From Pseudanabaena sp. FACHB-1998 (GTDB lineage Bacteria; Cyanobacteriota; Cyanobacteriia; Pseudanabaenales; Pseudanabaenaceae): a stretch of 64,000 bases of DNA. How positions within the stretch are numbered: position 1 is the stretch's first letter; every line of letters begins with the position of its first letter. The notes beneath the pieces were generated by a model, which was not told where the DNA came from, made no database searches, and saw only the letters and a list, made by a program, of their open reading frames with translations. The stretch spans positions 62,001 to 126,000 of the forward strand of contig NZ_JACJQA010000024.1 of NCBI RefSeq assembly GCF_014696355.1, given 5' to 3'. This document shows positions 25,419 through 33,983 of this stretch, piece after piece. The translations under genes and the position numbers were made by a program.

Positions 25419-27440
25419 ATGTCCAAATTCCTAGAAATCGATCACGTCAGTCGCGTTTTTAAAACCAACAATGGGAAACCCTACGTTGCTGTCAAAGATG
25501 TCTACTTTGAAATGAAAGAAGGCGAGTTTGTCTCGATCATTGGACATTCAGGTTGTGGTAAATCAACAGTTTTGAATATCCTTTCGGGATTAGATAGAGC
25601 TAGTGAAGGCGGTATTGTCTTAGAAGGTCGGGAAGTGCGCGAACCCGGTCCCGATCGCATGTTGGTATTCCAAAATCACTCGCTATTACCTTGGCTAACG
25701 GTGCGTCAAAATATCGGCTTAGCTGTTAATCGCGTATTAAGGGATTTGCCCAAAGAGGAACGTCGCCATATTATTCAAGAAAATATTGATCTGGTGGGCT
25801 TAAGTCATGCGGCAGATAAATATCCTAGAGAAATTTCGGGCGGGATGAAGCAACGGGTGGGAATTGCCCGTGCGTTATCAATTAAGCCCAAAATTTTGCT
25901 ATTAGATGAACCCTTTGGGGCATTGGATGCCTTAACTAGAGGTCGATTACAAGAGAAGTTAATGCAGATTTGCGATGAGCATAAGATTTCGGCGGTAATG
26001 ATCACCCACGATGTGGATGAAGCACTCCTCTTAAGCGATCGCATTGTGATGATGACTAACGGACCCGAAGCGAAAATTGGTCAAGTCCTCACCGTTGATC
26101 TGCCCCATCCACGTAAGCGTCTTGATGCGGTCAATCATCCTAACTATTACCGACTCAGAGGCGAAGTGGTGAACTTCCTCGATCGCCAGAAGCAGATCAA
26201 GATCGAACGCGCCAAAAACAAGAGCAGTGCGGCTGTCAGTTTGGGCAATATCGAGAAAACCAATCTCACAATTGGCTACATTCCTCTAACTGATTGCGCT
26301 CCCTTTGCGATCGCGCAGGAAAATGGTTTCTTTGCTAAATACGGCTTAGATGTCAAACTCTCTAAAGAAAATAGCTGGAACGATCTAGCGGAAGGAATTC
26401 GCGAAGGTCGCCTTGATGCGGCTCAAATGGTTACGGGAATGCCCCTCGCGATTACCTTGGGTATGGGGAATAAAATCCCTGTTCCAGTTGTCACTTCTCT
26501 AACGCTCACTCGCAATGGTAATGCAATTACCTTGAGCAAAAAGTTGCAAAACAAGGGAGTAAATGATCTAAATTCCTTAAAAAATTATATTAAGGAATTC
26601 GCCGATAATCCCTACACACCTGCGATGGGCATGGTACATCATGCCTCCATGCATAACTTTTTGCTACGGCATTGGCTAGCCAGTGGCGAAATTGAACCTG
26701 ATAAGGATGTGGATGTAATCGTAATTCCACCACCACAGATGGTTTCTAATTTAATCGCGAATAACATCATTGGCTATTGCGTGGGCGAACCTTGGAATGT
26801 CCGAGCCGTCCATGATGATGTCGGCTTTGTTGTAGCAACCGATCTGGATATTTGGCGCGGCCATCCTGAAAAGGTGTTAGGGCTGAAAAAAGAGTGGGCG
26901 GAGCAGTATCCCAATACCCATCTAGCCCTCGTTAAGGCTCTCCTAGAAGCCTCACAATTCTGTGAAAATGTGTCAAATCGTGATGAAGTTGTCTTAACTT
27001 TGGCAAAACCTAATTATCTCAATCTTGATCCTGTGTATATTCGTCCAGGCTTTGCGGGTCCCTACCGCGTCAGTACGATGGAAGCAAAATATGATAAGGA
27101 TTTTTGCCAATTTGGTGTGGACAACATGCCTTCACGTAGAGAACATCTATGGGTTTTGGCACAAATGGCGCGTTGGGGTTTAGTGAATTTCCCAGAAAAT
27201 CATGCGGAAGTAATTTATAACTTACTTGCCACTGATGTATATAATCAAGCGGCGCGAGAGTTGGATTTACCCACTGCACAGGAGAACAAAGAACCAATTG
27301 TATTAGCTGATGGTTCTACTTTTGATTGTGCCGATCCGATCGCGGCTCTTGCGGCTATGCCCTATTCTCAATTCACCGAAGCTAGCTATTTCGATCCCGT
27401 CAAAGGTTTCGCCACCAAAAAAGTAGCTGTTCGCCAATAG
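25419..27440 (+). CDS. nrtC: Nitrate ABC transporter ATPase fused to NrtA-like regulatory domain
   Basis: Residues 1-265 are an ABC ATPase (Walker A GHSGCGKST at 42-50, ISGGMKQRVGIARALS, LLLDEPFGALDALT). Residues 285-660 resemble NrtA (LTIGYIPLTDCAPFAIAQENG, PPPQMVSNL, YCVGEPWNVRA). In Synechococcus this C-domain mediates ammonium-promoted inhibition of nitrate uptake. The 673-residue fusion is complete. It starts six bases after the nrtD stop. Confidence 0.95.
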   Translation: MSKFLEIDHVSRVFKTNNGKPYVAVKDVYFEMKEGEFVSIIGHSGCGKSTVLNILSGLDRASEGGIVLEGREVREPGPDRMLVFQNHSLLPWLTVRQNIGLAVNRVLRDLPKEERRHIIQENIDLVGLSHAADKYPREISGGMKQRVGIARALSIKPKILLLDEPFGALDALTRGRLQEKLMQICDEHKISAVMITHDVDEALLLSDRIVMMTNGPEAKIGQVLTVDLPHPRKRLDAVNHPNYYRLRGEVVNFLDRQKQIKIERAKNKSSAAVSLGNIEKTNLTIGYIPLTDCAPFAIAQENGFFAKYGLDVKLSKENSWNDLAEGIREGRLDAAQMVTGMPLAITLGMGNKIPVPVVTSLTLTRNGNAITLSKKLQNKGVNDLNSLKNYIKEFADNPYTPAMGMVHHASMHNFLLRHWLASGEIEPDKDVDVIVIPPPQMVSNLIANNIIGYCVGEPWNVRAVHDDVGFVVATDLDIWRGHPEKVLGLKKEWAEQYPNTHLALVKALLEASQFCENVSNRDEVVLTLAKPNYLNLDPVYIRPGFAGPYRVSTMEAKYDKDFCQFGVDNMPSRREHLWVLAQMARWGLVNFPENHAEVIYNLLATDVYNQAARELDLPTAQENKEPIVLADGSTFDCADPIAALAAMPYSQFTEASYFDPVKGFATKKVAVRQ

Positions 27441-27455
27441 CTAAGTTATCCGTCT

Positions 27456-29621
27456 ATGTCTGCAATTCTTTCTAATACCAGCACCACACCTCAAATCGCT
27501 AAAACCCTATGTCCCTATTGTGGTGTCGGCTGCGGTTTAGAAGTGGTGGAAACAACGAAACAGCCAACTGTCAAATTCCCTGATCGCTTTAAAGTACGCG
27601 GCGATCGCGCCCATCCCTCGAGTCAGGGGATGGTTTGCGTCAAGGGTGCAACCATTGCCGAATCCATTCAAAAGGATCGGCTGCTGCATCCGATGATGCG
27701 CGATCGCCTCGATCAGGAATTTCGCCAAGTAAGCTGGGACGAAGCTTTAACTTCTATTACCCAACGCATTCAGCAGGTGATGGCAGCTAAAGGTGCAGAT
27801 GCTCTCTGTATGTATGGTTCAGGACAATTCCAGACTGAAGATTATTACATCGCTCAGAAACTCCTAAAGGGCTGTTTGGGGACAAACAATTTTGATGCCA
27901 ATTCAAGGCTTTGTATGTCCTCAGCCGTTTCTGGCTATGTCAAAAGTCTTGGCTCCGACGGCCCGCCTTGTTGTTATGAAGATTTTGATTTGACTGATTG
28001 CTTATTTGCGATCGGAACGAATACCGCCGAATGTCATCCGATTATTTTTAATCGCTTTCGCCGCCATCACAAAAAAAATCCCCATGTCAAGCTGATTGTC
28101 GTTGATCCGCGCCGTACTCAAACCGCCGAAGTTGCAGATTTACATCTAGCGATTCAACCGGGAACGGATATTGATTTATTAAATGGCATTGCCCATTTGC
28201 TATTACGTTGGAATAAATGCGATCGCCAATTCATTGAAAATCACACCACAGGTTTTGCCGAATTTGCGGAAATTACTCAATTCTATACTCCCGAATTTGT
28301 ATCGCGGCGCTGTGGAATTAGGCTCGAGGATTTAGAACTTGCCGCTAAATATTGGGCGGAGTCCCAGCGAGTTCTTTCCATTTGGTCAATGGGAGTCAAT
28401 CAATCTACTCAAGGTACAGCCAAGGTAGAATGCCTTATTAATCTCCATTTATTGACGGCTCAAATTGGCAAAGAAGGAGCGGGTCCTTTTTCGCTGACAG
28501 GACAACCAAATGCGATGGGTGGTCGAGAAGCAGGTGGCTTAGCCCATTTATTGCCGGGGTATCGCTTTGTAACTAATCCCGATCATCGTGCGGAATTAGA
28601 ATCATTTTGGAAGTTTCCCTCTGGTCAGATTTCGCCACAGATGGGCCGGACTGCTTGGGATATAATTCGGGGTTTAGAAGCGGGAGAAGTAGATTTACTT
28701 TGGATTGCGGCGACTAATCCTGCGGTGAGCTTTCCTGATCTCGTCAGAACAAAAGCGGCTCTGAGGCGATCGCCTTTCACGGTTTATCAAGATGCTTACT
28801 ATCCTACGGAAACATCAGCTTTTGCCCATGTTCTCTTACCTGCGACCCAATGGAGCGAGAAAACTGGCACAATGACTAATTCTGAGCGTTGTGTCACGCT
28901 CTGTCAGTCTTTTCAGCCGCCCCTTGGCGAGTCGCGTGCTGATTGGGAAATCTTCGCTGAAGTTGGCAAAAGATTAGGATTTGCGGATAAGTTCCCTTTC
29001 CAAAACTCCGCCGAAGTCTATGCTGAATTTGTGGAGATTACGCGCGATCGACCCTGTGATCTGACAGGAATTAGCCATGGGAAACTTACCGAACTAGGAG
29101 CGATGCAATGGCAAGCCTCTGATCAAGATCCCGCTCAAGACTCGGTTCACAATAAGCGCCTTTATACAGATTTGCAATTCCATACCAGCGATCGTCGAGC
29201 CAGATTTGGCGCTTACCATTCCCAAGGTGTGTTTGAAGCTGCCGATGAGGAGTATCCATTTATTCTGACCACAGGTAGATTATATGGACATTGGCACACT
29301 CAAACGCGCACAGGTCGAATCGATAAAATTAGGCAAATGTATCCTAATCCCTTTATCGAAATCCATCCCAAAGATGCTGCGAAATTTGGCATTAATAATG
29401 GCGATCTTGTGGAAGTGAAATCGCGGCGCGGCAGTTCTAATTTTCCTGCTCTGGTGACTGAGGCGATCGCGCGAGGTGTGTTATTTGTGCCGATGCATTG
29501 GGGCGCACTCTGGGCAGATAAGGCGGAGGCAAATGCGCTAACCCATCCTGAAGCTTGTCCTGACTCCAAACAACCAGAATTAAAGGCTTGCGCGGTAGCT
29601 ATTAAACTATCAGCCCCATAG
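27456..29621 (+). CDS. narB: Ferredoxin-nitrate reductase (molybdopterin)
   Basis: It reduces nitrate to nitrite in the cytoplasm with ferredoxin as donor. The 4Fe-4S ligands are C19, C22, C26 and C61 (CPYCGVGC and GMVCVKG). The bis-MGD binding regions follow, including [17 protein letters not shown] with the molybdenum Cys, and [13 protein letters not shown]. At 721 residues it has the cyanobacterial NarB length. No signal peptide is seen. It is the last gene of the cluster; its stop codon lies inside a hairpin. Confidence 0.95.
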   Translation: MSAILSNTSTTPQIAKTLCPYCGVGCGLEVVETTKQPTVKFPDRFKVRGDRAHPSSQGMVCVKGATIAESIQKDRLLHPMMRDRLDQEFRQVSWDEALTSITQRIQQVMAAKGADALCMYGSGQFQTEDYYIAQKLLKGCLGTNNFDANSRLCMSSAVSGYVKSLGSDGPPCCYEDFDLTDCLFAIGTNTAECHPIIFNRFRRHHKKNPHVKLIVVDPRRTQTAEVADLHLAIQPGTDIDLLNGIAHLLLRWNKCDRQFIENHTTGFAEFAEITQFYTPEFVSRRCGIRLEDLELAAKYWAESQRVLSIWSMGVNQSTQGTAKVECLINLHLLTAQIGKEGAGPFSLTGQPNAMGGREAGGLAHLLPGYRFVTNPDHRAELESFWKFPSGQISPQMGRTAWDIIRGLEAGEVDLLWIAATNPAVSFPDLVRTKAALRRSPFTVYQDAYYPTETSAFAHVLLPATQWSEKTGTMTNSERCVTLCQSFQPPLGESRADWEIFAEVGKRLGFADKFPFQNSAEVYAEFVEITRDRPCDLTGISHGKLTELGAMQWQASDQDPAQDSVHNKRLYTDLQFHTSDRRARFGAYHSQGVFEAADEEYPFILTTGRLYGHWHTQTRTGRIDKIRQMYPNPFIEIHPKDAAKFGINNGDLVEVKSRRGSSNFPALVTEAIARGVLFVPMHWGALWADKAEANALTHPEACPDSKQPELKACAVAIKLSAP

Positions 29622-29667
29622 CAAGATTAAAAAATGGCTACGCCATTTTTTAATCTTGCTATGGGGT
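29615..29667. terminator. Perfect 25-bp hairpin at narB end
   Basis: CCCCATAGCAAGATTAAAAA plus ATGGC pairs with its complement around TAC. It includes the narB stop codon and faces the end of the convergent gene. It carries the ATGGCTACGCCAT core. Confidence 0.78.
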
Positions 29668-29668
29668 T

Positions 29669-30304
29669 TTAGGGATGTACTTGCCCTAAAATTGCGCCGA
29701 GGCGATCGTAATCATCTTTTAGCAAAATACTGAGCTTTCTTCCCGCTTGGACTAACCAATTGCGATCGCACTTTCTCACTTGATAAACATTGCGGAGTAC
29801 CGCCGCAATTAGCTCATCCACAGGAGCATTATTCATTTGTACCAAGGTTCTCAAAAAATTTAATTCTTCCGTAAAGTTCTCAATTTCCTCCTCATTACAG
29901 GCATAAACCGCTTGATGGATTTGGGGAGGTTGAGAAGGTAAATGTTGATAGATATTACCGATAGAACTAAAGCCTAGCAAAATAACTTTAATTTCAGAAC
30001 GGAGCATCGCAAAAATTTGGGGTTGCTGCTCGCGGAGTTCCTGAAGGCTCAGCCCTAGAGCCACCGCTCGATGCACAGAATCAATCGGGGCTGTCGTTGC
30101 ATGATAAACCACCCCATAGGCAATAATATCGCTTTGCTCATCCTGTTGGGACTTCACCCAACTCCCAAAGGCAGGCATGATCGGAAAATCCAAATTTTCA
30201 GGCTCTAGACATTGAGCAAGAAATTCGGTTGTGGAAGTTGCCACCACTTCGGCAAGATGATTCGGATGGCGATCGCGACTAGATTGTTGCCGAGGTAAGA
30301 GCAT
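29669..30304 (-). CDS. HAS-barrel-like protein of unknown function
   Basis: A 211-residue protein that begins LPRQQSSRDRHPNHLAEVVATSTTEF, with conserved beta segments FGSWVKSQQ and YGVVYHATTAPIDSVHRAVAL. This resembles the small cyanobacterial proteins annotated with a HAS-barrel, a domain found at the start of HerA-type ATPases; here no ATPase follows. Helical residues dominate the last 80. I am unsure of the family and give no function. It ends two bases after a hairpin and lies eight bases downstream of a YbjN-like gene on the same strand, suggesting co-transcription. Confidence 0.7.
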   Translation of the reverse strand: MLLPRQQSSRDRHPNHLAEVVATSTTEFLAQCLEPENLDFPIMPAFGSWVKSQQDEQSDIIAYGVVYHATTAPIDSVHRAVALGLSLQELREQQPQIFAMLRSEIKVILLGFSSIGNIYQHLPSQPPQIHQAVYACNEEEIENFTEELNFLRTLVQMNNAPVDELIAAVLRNVYQVRKCDRNWLVQAGRKLSILLKDDYDRLGAILGQVHP

Positions 30305-30312
30305 AGTTACAT

Positions 30313-30753
30313 CTAAAATAAATCATCCGTAGCTCGTCTACCACCCCAGCGCTGAACGATCTGATCATCATAGCGATCGGCACTTTCTAAAACTTCGGTG
30401 AGTGCAAGTTTAAATTCATTCTGTTGGCAAGATGAGCCGAGCAAAGTAACGTGAAAGCGAATATCGCCATCATCCGCCATGCTAAATCCCCCAAAGCGAA
30501 AAATATCATTTTGCTTCAGTAAAAATAAGAGTAAATCGTCACTAATTTCTACTTCTGTCGCCACATACGACCAGACACAAATGGCAGCTTCTTGATCGCC
30601 AAAGGGACTGATATCAATGAGGGCAGTTGCCGAACCACTTTGTAAGCTAAAAATGGGTGTCTGGGGAACAGGCTTGGTGACGCTGTCATATTCAGCTAGC
30701 CAATTAGCTACTTTTTGGTAGCAATCTTTTTGTGCATCTGTCTGAAAATTCAC
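30313..30753 (-). CDS. YbjN-domain (CesT-like fold) protein, copy 1
   Basis: A 146-residue protein with the YbjN/type III chaperone-like layout: helix, strand with PIFSLQSGSATALIDI, a long helix LLLFLLKQND, and strands GGFSMADDGDIRFHVTLLGSSC. It is about half identical by eye to the gene at 30892, with the same YDD...WGG ending (DQIVQRWGGRRATDDLF). The role is unknown; members in cyanobacteria are often called YbjN. It is followed after eight bases by the HAS-barrel-like gene. Confidence 0.8.
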   Translation of the reverse strand: MNFQTDAQKDCYQKVANWLAEYDSVTKPVPQTPIFSLQSGSATALIDISPFGDQEAAICVWSYVATEVEISDDLLLFLLKQNDIFRFGGFSMADDGDIRFHVTLLGSSCQQNEFKLALTEVLESADRYDDQIVQRWGGRRATDDLF

Positions 30754-30799
30754 GAGTTCAATTTACCGTTAACTAGAACCTATTAGAGTTTACAGCAAG

Positions 30800-30889
30800 G
30801 AATGAAAAATTATTGGTGTGGGCAAAGCCCACACCAATAATTTTTCATTCTCGCGAATATACATAAAGGAGGCGCAAAGCGACTCCTTT
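30800..30889. repeat. Two hairpins between the YbjN paralogues
   Basis: GAATGAAAAATTATTGGTGT plus GGGC pairs perfectly with its complement around AAA (30800-30850); a second AAAGGAGGCGC/GCGACTCCTTT hairpin is at 30865-30889. They lie between two co-directional genes and may uncouple their expression. Confidence 0.7.
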
Positions 30890-30891
30890 TA

Positions 30892-31335
30892 CTAAAGACT
30901 ACGATCTAAGGCGCGTTCTCCACCCCACGAAGCGACGATCGCATCATCGTATTTATCCGCAGTTTGCAACACGGACGAAACTAGGGTTTGTAATTCAGTG
31001 CGATCGCAGGTTGAACCCACTAAGGTCGTATGAAAGCGAATATCGCCATCATCATCAATACTAAAAACCCCAAATTGTAGTTCAGAATTTTTTTTAAGCA
31101 AAAATCGCATCAAATCTTGGGTAATTTCTGCGCCCGTTACCACATACGACCAAGTGGAAATTATGGCTTCTGTAGTTCCCCAAGGTAATACTTCAACGGT
31201 GGCTGTTGCTGAACCTAAGGGTAAGACAAATACAGGCATATCGTAAGGAGGTGAATAGACGTTGTCATACAAATCATGCAACCAAGTTTGAATTTTTTCA
31301 TAGCAAGCTTGTTGTATGGGTGTCTCGAACTTCAT
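30892..31335 (-). CDS. YbjN-domain (CesT-like fold) protein, copy 2
   Basis: A 147-residue paralogue of the 30313-30753 protein. Shared landmarks are QxACYEKIQTWL, VFVLPLGSATATVEVLPWG, WSYVVTGAEIT, LMRFLLKKNSE and FSIDDDGDIRFHTTLVGSTCD. The same WGGxRA ending is present. The pair is a tandem duplication. The function is unknown; a chaperone-like binding role is only an inference from the fold. Confidence 0.8.
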   Translation of the reverse strand: MKFETPIQQACYEKIQTWLHDLYDNVYSPPYDMPVFVLPLGSATATVEVLPWGTTEAIISTWSYVVTGAEITQDLMRFLLKKNSELQFGVFSIDDDGDIRFHTTLVGSTCDRTELQTLVSSVLQTADKYDDAIVASWGGERALDRSL

Positions 31336-31479
31336 TTCCTTACCTCTCGTTTTAATGTTGCTGATATATATCTAACTTCGTTGCCTTAACTACTGCTTAT
31401 GTGGATTTGTAGCAAATCTTTTTATTTAAAAATTTTGTGATCAACTAGGTTTTTCATGCGGTATTGTGTGTTACTTCAT

Positions 31480-32157
31480 CTATGGCTTTAGCGCGATCGC
31501 TCGTAAATCGGCAATATCTTCAACATTTTGGGGAGGAACAATCTCCATATTTAAAATTCTAAAATTTGATTGAATGATTTCTTGCAAAATATCATTAGAA
31601 TCACCAATATAGCGAGTAGCGATCTCTCCATGTATGGTACAGCGCGATCGCTGGTCAAAATTAGCCAACCAAGAAGCGGTTGCAGGAACTTCATTACACA
31701 TCGTATTCACCGCAAAAATGCCCTTAGGCTTGAGAACTCGATAGACATTTTTTAAAAATAGCTGGCGATCGCGATCTATTAAGCAATGAAAGCAACGTCC
31801 ATCTAGGGCAATATCAACAGAATTATCTTCAATCTCGGCTAACTGAAGAACATCTGCGGTTAGAAATATCGCCTTTACTCCTAGCTTCGCAGCATTTTCG
31901 GTTGCCCAATCAATTGCTGTGGGCGCAATATCTACACCTACGACTTCATAACCTTGTTGAGCAAACCGAATACTGAGATTACCTGCTCCGCATCCTAATT
32001 CTAGAAGCTTTCCTTGTTTAGGAAAGTAATGATTTTGGATAAGAGGAAGCCAACTATTTACCCAATCCTCTTCATAACCGCTACTCCAACCTTCAAAATT
32101 AGGATCTTGGCGGTTGCGTTGGTAGGCGCGATCGTGTCCGCGATAATCAGTTTTCAT
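31480..32157 (-). CDS. SAM-dependent class I methyltransferase
   Basis: A 225-residue methyltransferase. SAM-binding motif I is LLELGCGAGNLSIRF, motif II VVGVDIAPTAIDWA, and motif IV has SVDIALDGRCFHCL. The start MKTDYRGHDRAYQRNR is chosen because the frame upstream overlaps the kinase gene and has no family character. Its ATG overlaps the kinase stop (TAATG), which indicates translational coupling. The C-terminal DLRAIALKP is intact. The substrate is unknown; a link to the kinase is possible but not shown. Confidence 0.85.
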   Translation of the reverse strand: MKTDYRGHDRAYQRNRQDPNFEGWSSGYEEDWVNSWLPLIQNHYFPKQGKLLELGCGAGNLSIRFAQQGYEVVGVDIAPTAIDWATENAAKLGVKAIFLTADVLQLAEIEDNSVDIALDGRCFHCLIDRDRQLFLKNVYRVLKPKGIFAVNTMCNEVPATASWLANFDQRSRCTIHGEIATRYIGDSNDILQEIIQSNFRILNMEIVPPQNVEDIADLRAIALKP

Positions 32158-33614
32158 TACAAAATTGAATAGAGTAATTGGAAAATCAAGCGGAAGAATG
32201 CCATGAGGGCGATCGCGGTAAACCCAGCAACTCCACATAGTTGAGCGACCTCTAGCCATTGAGGGAAATCTTGAAATTGAGGGATTTTGACAAGGGTTTG
32301 CACTCCCCAAATCGCTCCTACACTCAGCAAATTGACGAAGAAAAATAGATCTTTGTTATCTAAAATAGAGGAAATCCTGAGCAAAGTTATGCCTACCATG
32401 ACCACACCAAAAGCAATCAAGTTATTGGGCATACCCATCAAAGCCTTGCCTACAGTACCCGCAAATTGCCATAGCAACATCGCTTCTACCCCCAACAAAA
32501 AAGCGGCTAAGAACTGAATCTTAATGGGTGCGGATAGGAGCCAAGGTGTTTTATTGGATTTAGTGGATATAGACTTGGGGACTGAGGGGGCATTAACTGC
32601 ACTAGGGGAAGTAATGGGGACAGGTACTTGAATATTGGTCTGATGGGCTGTTTTTGCGGGAATTGGTGATGGAATGGGTGTGGGAATGGGAGATTTATTG
32701 CTAAGGGCTTGAATTACACTAGCGGCACTGTTAAAGCGATCGCTGGGAGCAGTCTCCAGCATTTTATGCAAAATGGCATCGAAGTTAGGACTTAGCTTGA
32801 TAAAACTCTCCCAACGCCATTGATTGTAATTCACATCAAATAATTCCTCTGGCTCCTTGCCCGTTAACAAAAAGAGACAGGTTACGGCAAAGGCATAGAG
32901 ATCAGTCGAGGGAAACACCGTATCGCCTCGCATCTGCTCAGGTGCGCCATACCCAGGGGTAAAAATACCTGTAGATTTTTGACCTTGGGCGGCGGCGACC
33001 TGCTTAACTGCACCGAAATCCAACAAAAAGTAAGACTGATCGGATTTGCGTACCATGATATTTGCAGGCTTGATGTCTCGATGGATCGAGCCTTTCTCAT
33101 GGATAAATGTTAAGACAGGCAAGAGACTTTGCATTAATTCAATGACATCGGCTTCAGCGATCGCCCCATGCTGCTCCACAATTTGCTCTAGGGTGAAGCC
33201 ATCCACAAACTCTTGAACTAGATAAAAAAATTCATCCTGTCCCGACTGCACCTCAAAATAGGCAAGTAAATCAGGAATTTGCGGATGTGTCCCCAAATCT
33301 TCTAAAACCGTTGCTTCACGCTCAAACATTTGCTTAGCAATGACCATTTGCGAACCACTCAGCCCAATGGGTTGCAGCAACTTCACTACACATCTCTTCA
33401 TCGCGGGTGTATAGCGATCGCGTGCTAAGAAGGTCGCACCAAAGCCACCTCTCGCGATCGGACTCTCGACGATATAACGCCCACCAAGGAGTAAAGGCAT
33501 CCCGCAGCTGGTGCAGAATTTTTGGGCAACCGTCTTGACCGTATTGCCGCTGTCGAGATCGGCAAAGGAATTTAAAGGCTTGGTGCAATTGGGGCGAGTG
33601 CAATAAATGTCCAC
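32157..33614 (-). CDS. Serine/threonine protein kinase with zinc-ribbon N-terminus and membrane C-terminus
   Basis: A 485-residue eukaryotic-type kinase. Cysteines C5, C10, C34 and C37 form a possible zinc ribbon, common in cyanobacterial Spk kinases. The kinase domain has the glycine loop ARGGFGATF (54-62), lysine K78, HRD at 178-180 with K182, and DFG at 199-201. A Pro/Thr-rich linker (about 305-365) leads to four hydrophobic segments (about 370-480). It would be membrane bound with the kinase in the cytoplasm. Its stop overlaps the methyltransferase start. Confidence 0.93.
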   Translation of the reverse strand: MDIYCTRPNCTKPLNSFADLDSGNTVKTVAQKFCTSCGMPLLLGGRYIVESPIARGGFGATFLARDRYTPAMKRCVVKLLQPIGLSGSQMVIAKQMFEREATVLEDLGTHPQIPDLLAYFEVQSGQDEFFYLVQEFVDGFTLEQIVEQHGAIAEADVIELMQSLLPVLTFIHEKGSIHRDIKPANIMVRKSDQSYFLLDFGAVKQVAAAQGQKSTGIFTPGYGAPEQMRGDTVFPSTDLYAFAVTCLFLLTGKEPEELFDVNYNQWRWESFIKLSPNFDAILHKMLETAPSDRFNSAASVIQALSNKSPIPTPIPSPIPAKTAHQTNIQVPVPITSPSAVNAPSVPKSISTKSNKTPWLLSAPIKIQFLAAFLLGVEAMLLWQFAGTVGKALMGMPNNLIAFGVVMVGITLLRISSILDNKDLFFFVNLLSVGAIWGVQTLVKIPQFQDFPQWLEVAQLCGVAGFTAIALMAFFRLIFQLLYSIL

Positions 33615-33983
33615 GATGCTTATAGCGCTCTGCGACGTGTTAAAAGGCGGCGAGTTAAAAGGTGATTAAACCTAAAAAGGTCTATGAGAATGAGTTTTTA
33701 AGAACCTTCTCACAGACCATTTTACATTGCCTTGACTTTTATGAAACCAATGCTACTCACATAGCGATCGTCCCATAGCGATCGCCATCATAAATTAAAT
33801 TGGACATAAATCAACCCCTTGCCCGAAACCACAAAACCCAATAGATAGTTGCGGCGCTTAGAGCCGCAGCTATCTATTGGGTTTTGTGGTATTACTTATG
33901 CAGTAATCGCCATATCAAACGTATGCGTAAACATTTTTGGCATACTGTATTAGAGTCTACCTAAGTTTTTCCCTCCTGTACCC
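33615..33983. other. Divergent spacer with hairpins
   Basis: A 369-base gap between the kinase gene and pcrA. It holds an imperfect hairpin (33678-33718, GGTCTATGAGAA...TTCTCACAGACC), two HIP1-like sites near 33764-33785, and the perfect hairpin at 33829-33889. Promoters for both genes must lie here; none was convincingly resolved. Confidence 0.6.
33829..33889. repeat. CCACAAAACCCAATAGATAG hairpin
   Basis: A 29-bp stem with the core GTTGCGGCGC...GCCGCAGC, nearly perfect. The arm AAAACCCAA matches the elements at 43815 and 55991. No terminal TATAGC ends are seen, so only the inner part of an element may remain. Confidence 0.7.

Noticed and set aside
32158-32310. The longer methyltransferase frame starting at 32310
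   Set aside because: The extra 51 residues lie inside the kinase gene and show no methyltransferase character; ATG 32157 gives the TAATG overlap.
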